Shown here: positions 9,366 to 17,025 of the stretch, in pieces
Layout: the number at the start of each line of letters is the position of its first letter
Numbering within the stretch: position 1 is the stretch's first letter
Program-made: the position numbers and the translations under genes
Notes under the pieces: model-generated
Told to the model about the DNA's origin: nothing
Databases searched by the model: none
What the model saw: the letters and a program-made list of their open reading frames with translations, nothing else
Source: Kitasatospora sp. NBC_01246
GTDB taxonomy: Bacteria; Actinomycetota; Actinomycetes; Streptomycetales; Streptomycetaceae
Assembly: GCF_036226505.1 (NCBI RefSeq)
Contig: NZ_CP108484.1
Location: 8,093,501-8,157,500 of the forward strand
Length of the DNA: 64,000 nucleotides
Direction: 5' to 3'

Positions 9366-9494
9366 GCGGTCTCCCGTCGGTGTCGTTCGCATCGGCCGGG
9401 TGCGTCACCCGCCCCCGTCCGGCGTCGGCTCGACCGGGAGCCGCCCTCGCGAACCTAGCAGCCGCCCCCGGCCCCGGGAGCCGGGCGGGCCCGG

Positions 9495-10226
9495 TCAGAA
9501 ATCGTCGGCGCCGTTGCGCAGCTCGTACGTCCAGTAGCCGGTGGCCCAGGCCGCCGGGTCGACGGCGATGCCGCCGTTGCCGGGGGCCTTGACGGTGGCC
9601 GGGCCGCTGCCGCCGTCGAGGGCGACGGAGAAGGCGGTCACCGGCTCGTTGTTCTCGTGCACGCCGCCGTCGGACAGCTTCACGAGGGCGTAGGCCGGGG
9701 CGCCGGCGGTGAGGACGACGGGCGCGGCGGGCCTGCTCTTGGCCACGGCGGGCACGTTCTCGCGGTGGCTCTCCAGGAACCGGATCCGGGGGTACTCGCT
9801 GAGTCGGCAGCTGTGGCCGGAGGTGTTCTTCGCGGTCAGGACGAGGTGCGTGTAGGGCGGGCCGTCCTGGAGGGCGGCGCTGATGGCGACATCCTTGACG
9901 GCGCAGAGCGGCGCGGACGCCGCCGCCGGATCGGCGGGCGCCTGCGTGGCACCGGTCGGCCGCGCGGAGGGGGTGCTCGTCCCGGCACCGGCGCCGGCGC
10001 CGGTCTTGGCGCCGGAGGGGGCGGCGGTGTTCGGCGCGGTGCCGGCGGAGGTGGTGGCCCCGGTGGCGGCGGGCGTGGACTGCGCGGCCGTCGTGGGAGC
10101 CGGTGCGGCGGCGGAGGCGGTCCCGCTGTCCGCGGGGTTCCCGCCGCAGGCGGTGAGGACGAGGGCGAGCGCGGCGGTGCCCGTCGCGGCCAGGGCGGTG
10201 GTGCGTCGGCGGTGAGTGGTGCGCAT
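9495..10226 (-). CDS. DUF4232-type secreted lipoprotein
   Basis: A 243-aa predicted lipoprotein with an RRR-containing signal peptide and lipobox LTAC. An Ala/Thr/Pro-rich linker covers about residues 30-100. The C-terminal domain starts APLCAVKDVAIS and contains HLVLTAKNTSGHSCRLSEYP and the ending GYWTYELRNG, the pattern of Streptomyces DUF4232 proteins. Two Cys residues could form a disulfide outside the membrane. Function unknown. Monocistronic. Confidence 0.75.
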   Translation of the reverse strand: MRTTHRRRTTALAATGTAALALVLTACGGNPADSGTASAAAPAPTTAAQSTPAATGATTSAGTAPNTAAPSGAKTGAGAGAGTSTPSARPTGATQAPADPAAASAPLCAVKDVAISAALQDGPPYTHLVLTAKNTSGHSCRLSEYPRIRFLESHRENVPAVAKSRPAAPVVLTAGAPAYALVKLSDGGVHENNEPVTAFSVALDGGSGPATVKAPGNGGIAVDPAAWATGYWTYELRNGADDF

Positions 10227-10460
10227 GGGAGGCCCCCGGTGTCTGTGGTGCGGTGCGGAACCCGGTTTGCCGGGTCTGGGCTCGACCTTGGCCTGGGGGT
10301 CGTTCCGGCCGCCAGGGCCTGCCGCTGATTCGGGACGCTGGAACGTTCTTCGGCCTCTGACCTGCGCGAACGCGGCGGCCTGGAACGGCCGCGCGGAACG
10401 GCCGGGTCGGGCGGAGCGGCTCGGGCGGGGTGGGGGGAGGATCGGCGCCGGCCGGGAGAA

Positions 10461-10476
10461 ATACCCCCTCGGGTAT
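10461..10476. promoter_or_regulatory. CsoR/CstR-like operator
   Basis: ATACCCCCTCGGGTAT is a dyad (ATACCC/GGGTAT) of the kind bound by CsoR-family copper or persulfide repressors, whose operators resemble TACCC...GGGTA. It lies 50 bp upstream of the Cys-rich 56-aa gene. No CsoR gene is in the window. Confidence 0.6.
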
Positions 10477-10525
10477 ATTCGGGAGGGCGGCCGGTCCGGC
10501 CGCCCCGAAGAAGAAGGAGGGCGTC

Positions 10526-10696
10526 ATGTGTCGACGCGTCGTCTGTCGGTCCTGCGGAAAGCCGGGCTACGCCGGGTGCGGCATGCACGTGGACCAGGTG
10601 CTGGCCGGGGTACCCCGGGCCGACCGCTGCGCATGCGGGAAGGACGGCGGCCGGGCCGCCGGAGGTTGGCTGGGCAAGCTGTTCGGCCGCCGCTGA
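10526..10696 (+). CDS. Small Cys-rich putative metal or persulfide protein (56 aa)
   Basis: A 56-aa protein beginning MCRRVVCRSCGKPGYAGCG, followed by MHVDQVLAGVPRADRCACG. Six Cys plus a His are arranged as CxxC, CGxHVD-like and CxC, which looks like a small zinc-ribbon or metal-binding knuckle. Homologous short proteins recur in Streptomyces as hypotheticals. The ATG at 10526 has a strong AAGGAGG. Together with the CsoR-like operator just upstream, a role in copper or reactive-sulfur handling is inferred, not shown. Confidence 0.75.
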   Translation: MCRRVVCRSCGKPGYAGCGMHVDQVLAGVPRADRCACGKDGGRAAGGWLGKLFGRR

Positions 10697-10979
10697 CCGG
10701 CCCGGCGGGGCGCGGCCGAAGGGGCGAGGCTCGGCCGCGACCGGTGGGGCCGTGGGGTGCGGTGGGGAGTCGCGGTCAGGGGGTGCGGAGCGGGAGGGTG
10801 CGGAGGTGGCCGCCGAGGGTCCCGTCGTCGGTGCCGAGCACGGTGTCGGTGGTGTCGGGCAGGCACTCCACGCCCCGACCTTGCGCCCCGGGAAGGCCGC
10901 CAGGACGGTCGGCGAGGTGCACCGGCGCGGCGGGCGTCGCCGCGCTCCTCGCCGGGTAGGGGAGTCCGGGGGTGAGTCC
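10697..10979. other. Gap with a possible minus-strand coding remnant
   Basis: 283 bp without a convincing gene. On the minus strand an open frame ending at 10776 reads GVECLPDTTDTVLGTDDG then TLGGHLRTLPLRTP before its stop; it looks like the tail of a protein but has no good start. Not recognised. Confidence 0.25.
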
Positions 10980-11576
10980 ATGCGGGGTGCGGCGGGGGCG
11001 TCGTTCGTGGTGGTGTCGGGGGTCTGCTGGCTGGTGCCCGCGGTGCTGAGCGCCTGGGGGATCCTCGAACTGCGGGACCACGGCCCGGCGCTGGTGGCCG
11101 CGGGCTGCTTCGCGGCGGTCGTGCTGGGCTGCGTGGCCGCCGTGGTCCGGTTGGCCACGGGGAACGCGGAGCGGACGGCGGCCGCCCTGTTCGGCCTGCT
11201 GGCCTCCTGGATCGGCCTCCTCGTCTGCGGGTTCGGCATGCAGGAGCAGCAGCTGCTGCACGACCGGGGGGTCACCTCCGAGGCCGAAGTGGTCCGGACG
11301 GTCGCCGGCTCGGACCCGATGGCCGGTCAGGGGCCGTCCGTGACCGGGGCCGACGTGCGGCTGGCCGACGGGACCGAGGTCACCGGCATCGGGACCGGGG
11401 GCAGGCGCGTCGCGCTCGGTGACCGGCTCCAGGTGACCGTGGACCCGCGAGGCGCCGTCGACCCCCGCCTCGGCCCGCGCCCCGATCCGGCGGACCGCAC
11501 GGTGGCCGTCGTCCTGCTGGTCGTGATGGCCGGGCTCGCCCTCTTCGGGGGTGCCTCGATGGCCGACGAGCTCTGA
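10980..11576 (+). CDS. Hypothetical membrane protein, DUF3592-like
   Basis: A 198-aa membrane protein. Three N-terminal hydrophobic segments fall within residues 5-85, a soluble beta-rich loop (EAEVVRTVAG, VRLADGTEVTGI, LGDRLQVTVDPRG) follows, and a final segment VAVVLLVVMAGLALFGG precedes the C-terminus. This layout resembles DUF3592 proteins. The ATG at 10980 is chosen because the sequence upstream lacks coding character. The last five codons (ADEL-stop) are the first unit of a four-copy 15-bp tandem repeat. Function unknown. Confidence 0.65.
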   Translation: MRGAAGASFVVVSGVCWLVPAVLSAWGILELRDHGPALVAAGCFAAVVLGCVAAVVRLATGNAERTAAALFGLLASWIGLLVCGFGMQEQQLLHDRGVTSEAEVVRTVAGSDPMAGQGPSVTGADVRLADGTEVTGIGTGGRRVALGDRLQVTVDPRGAVDPRLGPRPDPADRTVAVVLLVVMAGLALFGGASMADEL

Positions 11577-11621
11577 GCCGACGCGCTCTGGGCCGACGCG
11601 CTCTGGGCCGACGAGCTCTGA
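11562..11621. repeat. 15-bp tandem repeat spanning a stop codon
   Basis: Four perfect-register copies of GCCGACGmGCTCTGr: units 1 and 4 end TGA, units 2 and 3 end TGG. Unit 1 is the end of the upstream membrane protein gene and all units are in its frame. Confidence 0.9.
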
Positions 11622-11654
11622 GCCGACCGGGTCGGCCCGGGGGGATCGGCGGAA

Positions 11655-12092
11655 TCAGCGGGGGGCCGGCCCGATCTCGGTCGACCCGCCGGCGCACGGG
11701 GGAGCGGCGCGCCGGCACTCCCGGGGCGGGCAGTCCGCGACGGGTGCGGCGGCCGGCTCGTGGCGGGTGAGCAGGGACCAGAGCACCCAGCCGGTGACCC
11801 CGGTGCGGGTGACCGCGACCTGGCCCCAGCGGGTGCCGAGCGGGGAGGTCCAGGTGTCCAGGACCTCGACCCGGTCGCCGCAGTGCGTCAGGCCGAGCAC
11901 CGTGTCGTTGACCGAGTGGTCGCGGCGGACGTTGGCGGCGCCCGCCGCGACCTCCCAGCCGGTGCGGCCGTTCTCGGGCGGCCGGGGCACGGGGTCCGGG
12001 TCGGCCGGCCGGTCGCCGCCGGCGGCCACCGCCGGGAGGACCAGGATCGTCAGGGACAGGACCGCCGAAGCGGTCCGTCCGATCAGGCGCAC
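11655..12092 (-). CDS. Secreted SH3-domain protein
   Basis: A 145-aa predicted secreted protein. The signal peptide (VRLIGRTASAVLSLTILVLP then AVAAG) is followed by a bacterial SH3 region with AAGAANVRRDHSVNDTVLG, GDRVEVLDTWT, RWGQVAVTRTGVTGWVLW. A Cys-containing Pro/Ala tail (VADCPPRECRRAAPPCAGG) ends the protein. SH3b domains typically bind peptidoglycan. The GTG at 12092 with GAGG 5 bp upstream is chosen. The three Cys in the tail could form disulfides. Function not known beyond probable cell-envelope location. Confidence 0.72.
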   Translation of the reverse strand: MRLIGRTASAVLSLTILVLPAVAAGGDRPADPDPVPRPPENGRTGWEVAAGAANVRRDHSVNDTVLGLTHCGDRVEVLDTWTSPLGTRWGQVAVTRTGVTGWVLWSLLTRHEPAAAPVADCPPRECRRAAPPCAGGSTEIGPAPR

Positions 12093-12286
12093 CGGGACCT
12101 CGGTGGATCGGTCTGTGTGGGCATGTACGGCAGAACGAGCGGGCGATGCGTGTGCGGACCGTTTCCGCCGCGCGCCACCCGGACGGCGGCTGCCGACTCG
12201 GTCGATCGGGTGGCGTCCGGTGTCCCGGCCCGGCGGGGGTCCGGGGGCGCGCAGCAGGCCTGGTGGGCCGGGGTGCCGGGGGCCGG

Positions 12287-12661
12287 TCAGCCCCGCGGTC
12301 GCCGGCCGACCCGCAGGGCCCACAGGATCAGCGGCACCTGGAGCGGCAGCCGGGCCACGGCGAGGGCCGGCAGCGGGGCCGGCCGGTGCCGCCAGTCGTA
12401 GGCCATCTTCACGTTGGCCGGGAACACGGCGGCGAAGAGGCCCGCCGCGGCCAGGGCGCCGACCCGCCGGGTGCGCGGTACGGCGACCGCCGCGCCGATG
12501 GCGAGTTCGGCGACGCCGCTCGCGTACGTCCAGCCCCGCCGGCTGCCCGGGAGCCGCTCGGGCACGGTCGCCTCGAACGGGCGGGGCGCGGCGAAGTGCA
12601 GCACCCCGGCGCCGAGCAGCAGACCGCTCAGGAGCCGGGTGGAGAGTCTCGATCGCTTCAC
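12287..12661 (-). CDS. DoxX-like small membrane protein
   Basis: A 124-aa protein with four hydrophobic segments, typical of the DoxX/DUF4267 group: LLSGLLLGAGVLHFAAP at the N-terminus, ELAIGAAVAVPRTRRVGALA in the middle, and LPLQVPLILWALRVGRR at the C-terminus. GTG 12661 is preferred over GTG 12667 because GAGGAG then has a normal 5-bp spacing. Relatives are linked loosely to thiosulfate oxidation or oxidative stress; no specific role can be assigned here. Confidence 0.72.
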   Translation of the reverse strand: MKRSRLSTRLLSGLLLGAGVLHFAAPRPFEATVPERLPGSRRGWTYASGVAELAIGAAVAVPRTRRVGALAAAGLFAAVFPANVKMAYDWRHRPAPLPALAVARLPLQVPLILWALRVGRRPRG

Positions 12662-12917
12662 GGTCACTCCTCGGACGATGTGGTGCCCCGGACGCGGTCG
12701 GCGGGGCGTGCCGGGGGCCGCGCCCGGCCATGGTTACCGAACAGTAGCGTCCCGTCGTCCGGGCGGGAAGGCGTCCCCGGGACCGCCGGTGTGCCACGCG
12801 CCGTCCGGGAGGAGGGTCATTGACAGGCGGTGCCGTGGCTCGGTGTAATCCGGAGCGCAGGATGACGGGCGGTGCTGGTTCGGCCACCTGCCGGGCCCTC
12901 GGGGAAGGCGGGACGTC

Positions 12918-13355
12918 GTGGACGCGGACACCGGAGCGGCCCCGGCCGGGGAGTCGGCGATCGACGCGCTGTACGCCCGGGACCGGGCCTGCCACGCGCT
13001 GGGCATCGTCCTCGACGAGGTGTCCGCCGGACGGGCGCTGATGCGCATGCGGGTCGGCCCGGACATGGTGAACGGCCACGGGACGGCGCACGGCGGCTTC
13101 CTGTTCCTGTTCGCCGACGCGGCGTTCTCCTACGCGTGCAACAGCCACGGCCCGGTGACCGTGGCCCAGGCCGCGCAGGTGACCTTCCTGGCCCCGGCCG
13201 AGGCCGGCGACGAACTGGTCGCGGAGGCGGTGGAGCGGGCCCGCGCCGGGCGGCAGGGGATCTACGACGTGACCGTCCGGCAGGCGACGGGCAAGGTCGT
13301 CGCGGAGTTCCGCGGGCAGAGCGTCGTCATCGCCGGCCGGCCGCCGGCGGGCTGA
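12918..13355 (+). CDS. paaI: Hotdog-fold thioesterase, PaaI-like
   Basis: A 145-aa acyl-CoA thioesterase of the PaaI family. The signature NGHGTAHGGFLFLFADAAFS (residues about 52-71) contains the catalytic/active-site NGxGxxHGG helix entry, followed by a beta strand with VTFLAPAEAGDELVAEA. PaaI hydrolyses dead-end thioesters in phenylacetate catabolism. It is convergent with the PaaK-like ligase at 13434, but no other paa genes are present, so a salvage role for acyl or aryl thioesters is inferred. Start GTG 12918. Confidence 0.85.
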   Translation: MDADTGAAPAGESAIDALYARDRACHALGIVLDEVSAGRALMRMRVGPDMVNGHGTAHGGFLFLFADAAFSYACNSHGPVTVAQAAQVTFLAPAEAGDELVAEAVERARAGRQGIYDVTVRQATGKVVAEFRGQSVVIAGRPPAG

Positions 13356-13406
13356 CCGGCCCGTCCGGCGGCCCACCAGCGACAGACCGGCGGCCCCGCC
13401 CGCGGC

Positions 13407-13456
13407 GCTCAGTCCCGCGGCCGCCCGTGCTGCTCAGTCCCGGGGCCGCTCGTCCA
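13407..13456. repeat. 25-bp imperfect direct repeat across a stop codon
   Basis: Two adjacent 25-bp units beginning GCTCAGTCCCGsGGCCGC. The right-hand unit holds the last codons and stop of the PaaK-like ligase; the left-hand unit is a downstream copy. Confidence 0.75.
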
Positions 13457-14699
13457 CCACCTGACGGAGCTTGCCCGTCCGGGGGTTGGTCGCCAGCTCG
13501 GCGCGGGGCACCCACTCGACGGCGAGGTGGTGGATCGCGCCGGACGCCACCTCGGCCGGGTAGAGCGGCACGGCCGCGTACACGGCCGCGACCAGCCGTT
13601 CGCCGAGCCCGCCCGGCGCCGCCGGCGGCGGCCCGGTGTACCCGAGGCGCAGCACGAGGCCGTCCCGGCCGTCCCAGCGGCGCTGCACCAGCTGCAGGCC
13701 CGAGATGACCCGGTCGGGGTCGGCGGCGAGCAGCACCGCGCGGATCTCCTCGGTCGGCAGGGCCACCGTGCCCACCCGGGCGCCCTCGTTGGACCGGCCG
13801 ACCAGCCGGAACGTCCCGCGCTCCGGGTCGACCCACTCGGCGCGGTCCCCGGTCGGGTACCGGAGGATCGGCATCAGGGTGCGGAACAGATTGGTGACCA
13901 CGACCCGGCCGGGCACGCCCGCGGCCGTGACCGGCTCGCCGGTCACCTCGTCGACCAGCTCCACCACCGTGCGGTCCGGGAAGGCCTCGTGGACGCGGAC
14001 GTCGTCGCCCGGCACCGGCGCGCCGACCAGGCCGGCGTCGTTCGAGGCGTAGCCGACCGAGGAGACGGCCGCCTTCGGGAAGGCCTGGGACAGGATCGGC
14101 CGCAGGTCGGCGAAGAGCAGGTCGCCGCCGAAGAGCAGCAGTTCCACGGAGTCGGCGCTGCGCCCGCGCCGGACCAGGCACTCGGCCACCGCGCTGAGCT
14201 TCATCGGCTCGCCCGCGAGGACGTGCACGCCGAAGCCGGTGATCAGGTCGACCACGTAGTCGTCCGGCGCGGCGCAGCCGACCGGCAGGCGGACGTTCTC
14301 CACCGGCGCGTGGTGCAGCGCGTTCTCGATGTAGAGGAAGCCGCCGTAGAGTTCGCCCGCGCAGAAGAGGTTGGCCACCCGGTGGCCGGGTTTCAGACCG
14401 GCCCGGACCATGCCCGCGCCGAAGGCGGTGACGGAGTCGGCGTGCTCGGTGCGCGACCAGGGGGAGAACTTCGGGACGCCGGTGGTGCCCCCGGTCTTGT
14501 AGACGCCGGCGTCGGTGAGCGGGCCGGTCAGCAGCCGGTTGTCCGGCCAGGTGTTGGCGGCCCAGAACGCGGTCTGGTCGATGAGGGGAAGTTCGGTGAG
14601 GTGCGAGATCATCCGGGGGACGTCGCGGTACGCCTCCGCGTAGAACGGCGAGTGGCCGCGGGCGAAGTCGACCAGCTCCTGAAGCGGTTTCGCGGGCAC
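13434..14699 (-). CDS. PaaK-like AMP-dependent ligase, last gene of the beta-lysine operon
   Basis: A 421-aa ANL-superfamily enzyme of the phenylacetate-CoA ligase/coenzyme F390 synthetase type. The P-loop KTGGTTGVPKFSPW is near residue 69, the A5-like SVGYASNDAG near 215, and the hinge region RYPTGDRAEWVD and NPRTGKLRQVVD near the end. It should adenylate a carboxylic acid. GTG 14699 with AGGAGGA upstream is chosen. It is the most distal gene of the leftward operon and one of two PaaK-like ligases in it. Partner (CoA, carrier or amine) unknown. Confidence 0.85.
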   Translation of the reverse strand: MPAKPLQELVDFARGHSPFYAEAYRDVPRMISHLTELPLIDQTAFWAANTWPDNRLLTGPLTDAGVYKTGGTTGVPKFSPWSRTEHADSVTAFGAGMVRAGLKPGHRVANLFCAGELYGGFLYIENALHHAPVENVRLPVGCAAPDDYVVDLITGFGVHVLAGEPMKLSAVAECLVRRGRSADSVELLLFGGDLLFADLRPILSQAFPKAAVSSVGYASNDAGLVGAPVPGDDVRVHEAFPDRTVVELVDEVTGEPVTAAGVPGRVVVTNLFRTLMPILRYPTGDRAEWVDPERGTFRLVGRSNEGARVGTVALPTEEIRAVLLAADPDRVISGLQLVQRRWDGRDGLVLRLGYTGPPPAAPGGLGERLVAAVYAAVPLYPAEVASGAIHHLAVEWVPRAELATNPRTGKLRQVVDERPRD

Positions 14700-14755
14700 T
14701 GCTCCTCCTGTCGATCGGTGGGCCGGAAATGTGCTGATGGGCCGTCAATTTGGTA

Positions 14756-15628
14756 TCAGGCCGGGAGGTGCGGGTGCCCGATCCAGCTGTGGGCGAGGCG
14801 CTGCACGGTCGAGCCGTCCCGGTCGGCGAGCTTGTGGTCCAGGTGGGCGGCGGACCACGCGTTGGTGGGGACGCGGAAGGCCGGACGCTCGGCGAGCAGG
14901 GTCCGGACGACCACCTCGGCCACCTCCCGGGCGGGCTGGCCGGCGGCGTCCCAGCCCTGGGCGCCGAGCCGGTCGAGGTAGTCGGCGAAGGTGCCCGCGT
15001 ACGGGCCGGAGGCGGCCAGCAGGGTCGAGCGGTCGATGTCCGGGAACACGCCGAACGCGGTGTCCGGGACGAAGCCCGGTACGACCACCGACACCCGCAC
15101 ACCGTGCGCCGCGGCGACCGGGGCCAGGCTCTCCATGAACCCCTCGACGGCGAACTTCGCCGCGCAGTAGGCCTCGTTGAACGGCTGGCCGACGACGCCG
15201 TGCACGCTGCCGATCGTGACCAGGCGTCCGCGGGCGGCCCGCAGCAGCGGCATCGCGGCCCGGCTGACCGCGACGACGCCGAAGAAGTTCACCTCCAGGT
15301 TGGCCCGCAGCGCGGCAGTGGTCGACATCTCCAGGGTGGGATCGGAGTTGGAGACACCGGCGTTGTTGACCACCGCGTCCAGCCGGCCGTACGCCCCCCG
15401 CACCTCGTCGAGGCAGGTGGTCACGGAGTCGGCGTCGGTCACGTCGAGGCGGCGGACGTCCACCGCGACGCCGGCGCGGTCGGCGGCCGTGCGCAGGGCG
15501 TCGGCCCGGCCGGGCTCGCGTACGGTCGCGACCGTGCGGAATCCGGCCCCGGCCGCGGTGACGGCGGTGGCCAGCCCGATGCCCGAGGATGCCCCGGTGA
15601 CCAGCAGGACACCCCGGTCCGGCGTCAT
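14756..15628 (-). CDS. Short-chain dehydrogenase/reductase
   Basis: A 290-aa classical SDR. The cofactor motif TGASSGIG is at residues 10-17, NNAG near 89, a catalytic Ser in TIGSVHG, and YCAAK near 157. It should oxidise or reduce a hydroxyl/keto group with NAD(P)H. Its ATG overlaps the stop of the MFS gene (ATGA), so it is translationally coupled in the beta-lysine operon, with 56 bp to the following ligase. Substrate unknown. Confidence 0.88.
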   Translation of the reverse strand: MTPDRGVLLVTGASSGIGLATAVTAAGAGFRTVATVREPGRADALRTAADRAGVAVDVRRLDVTDADSVTTCLDEVRGAYGRLDAVVNNAGVSNSDPTLEMSTTAALRANLEVNFFGVVAVSRAAMPLLRAARGRLVTIGSVHGVVGQPFNEAYCAAKFAVEGFMESLAPVAAAHGVRVSVVVPGFVPDTAFGVFPDIDRSTLLAASGPYAGTFADYLDRLGAQGWDAAGQPAREVAEVVVRTLLAERPAFRVPTNAWSAAHLDHKLADRDGSTVQRLAHSWIGHPHLPA

Positions 15629-17013
15629 GAGGTCTGCTCCGCCGGGGCGGGCGGGGTGGCGGTGGCCGGTCCGGCGTCGGCGGGCGGCTCCTGCGCCCCT
15701 TCCCGCTCGGTCGCGTCGAGCAGCGGCTGGATGCCGAGTGCCGGCAGGAAGGAGAGCGCCGCCAGCAGGGTGCCGCCGGCCATCACCGTCCGGGCCGCGT
15801 CCAGGATCCCCAGCGGACCGGTCAGCAGCGAGACGGCCAGCCCGCCGGCCAGGGCGGCGAGCGGGATCACCCCCCAGGTGACGGTCCGGAAGGCGGCGTG
15901 CATCACCCCCTGGTGCCGCGCCGACATCCGGGACTGCCGGGTGGGGGCGCTGCAGACGTTGATGCAGGACATGAAGAAGCCGTAGCAGCCCATCGTCACG
16001 GCGATCACCGGTCCGGCCGGCAGCGCGGGCGCGGCGAGCACCCCGAGGCCGACCAGGCAGTGCAGCAGCAGCGACCAGGCCAGCGTGCGCCCCAGGCCGA
16101 GGCGTTCACTGATCCTCGGGGCGACCACCGCGCCGGCCAGCGCGCCCACCGCGGCGACCGACATGGCCGCGCCGAAGACGCCGACCGAGACGTCGAGGCC
16201 CCGGTAGGCGAGCACGGGCAGCACCGTGACGAAGATCGGCCCGCCGCAGTTGAGGGTCACCGCGGCCGCCACCACCCGGCGCAGCACCGGGTCGGCCCGG
16301 TTGAGCCGGAAGCCCGCCGTCAGCCGTTCCCGCACGGAGCCGGTGGCGACCGTCCGTTCGCCCCAGGCCGGCATCCGGCGGAAGCAGGCGGCGGAGACCA
16401 GGTAGCTGGCCGCATCGACGAGCAGGGCGGCGACGCCCAGCGCGCTGTAGAGGCCGGCCGCGATCGAGGGCCCGGCCACCTCCGACACCGAGCCGCTGCC
16501 CTCCAGCCTGGAGTAGGCGCGGACGAGTTGGTCCTTCGGCGCGACGGCGGGGACGGCGACGAGGTAGCCGACGTTGAAGAAGATCGTCGCGCCGCTGATC
16601 ACCGCCACGCAGCCCACCAGCAGTGGTGTGGAGAGCGCGTCCAGCCAGTACGCCAGCGGGACGGCCGCGACGGCGACCAGTCGGACGAGGTCGCAGACCA
16701 GCATCGTCCGGCGTTTGTCCCAGCGGTCGACCAGCACGCCGGCGACCGGGCCGAGCAGCGGGATGCCCAGGTACTGGGCCATCGCCACGACGCCGACCTG
16801 GAGGGCGCTCGCGTGCAGCACGAAGATCATCAGGGTCGGGACGACGAACACGGTGACCCGGTCGCCGACCGTGCTGACCGTCTGGCCGGCCCAGAACAGG
16901 TTGAACCCGCGCCCGAGCGAGACGGGCCTGCGCCGCTTCACGGGCCCTTCCGGCTTCACGGACCCTCCCGGTTTCACGAGCCCTTCCGGCTTCACGGGCT
17001 TCCGCGGCTTCAC
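15625..17013 (-). CDS. MFS exporter with a repetitive translation start
   Basis: A major facilitator protein with about 12 membrane segments and motifs NLFWAGQTVSTVGDRVTVF, LGPVAGVLVDRWDKRRTM and GLGRTLAWSLLLHC. It is most similar to enterobactin-exporter-like (EntS/MacB-type) drug efflux MFS proteins. The first GTG (17013) overlaps the stop of the upstream ligase as GTGA, giving 462 aa. Four further in-frame GTG-AAG/AAA codons, each in an 18-bp repeat with its own GGAGG-like site, give shorter forms down to 438 aa (GTG 16941). The N-terminal VKP-rich tail is therefore likely dispensable. Probably exports the operon's product. Confidence 0.82.
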   Translation of the reverse strand: MKPRKPVKPEGLVKPGGSVKPEGPVKRRRPVSLGRGFNLFWAGQTVSTVGDRVTVFVVPTLMIFVLHASALQVGVVAMAQYLGIPLLGPVAGVLVDRWDKRRTMLVCDLVRLVAVAAVPLAYWLDALSTPLLVGCVAVISGATIFFNVGYLVAVPAVAPKDQLVRAYSRLEGSGSVSEVAGPSIAAGLYSALGVAALLVDAASYLVSAACFRRMPAWGERTVATGSVRERLTAGFRLNRADPVLRRVVAAAVTLNCGGPIFVTVLPVLAYRGLDVSVGVFGAAMSVAAVGALAGAVVAPRISERLGLGRTLAWSLLLHCLVGLGVLAAPALPAGPVIAVTMGCYGFFMSCINVCSAPTRQSRMSARHQGVMHAAFRTVTWGVIPLAALAGGLAVSLLTGPLGILDAARTVMAGGTLLAALSFLPALGIQPLLDATEREGAQEPPADAGPATATPPAPAEQTS

Positions 17014-17025
17014 GAGCCCTCCCGG
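16936..17025 (-). repeat. Five-copy 18-bp repeat carrying Shine-Dalgarno and GTG starts
   Basis: Five degenerate 18-bp units, plus-strand form CTTCACGGGCCCTTCCGG. Read on the coding strand each unit has a GGrAGGG-like site followed by GTGAAG (the fourth from the left is most degenerate). The right-most unit also contains the stop of the upstream ligase. Confidence 0.85.

Noticed and set aside
10752..10979. A longer N-terminus for the 10980 membrane protein
   Set aside because: The extra residues are low-complexity Gly/Arg/Glu text without coding bias; the ATG at 10980 leads straight into a membrane segment.
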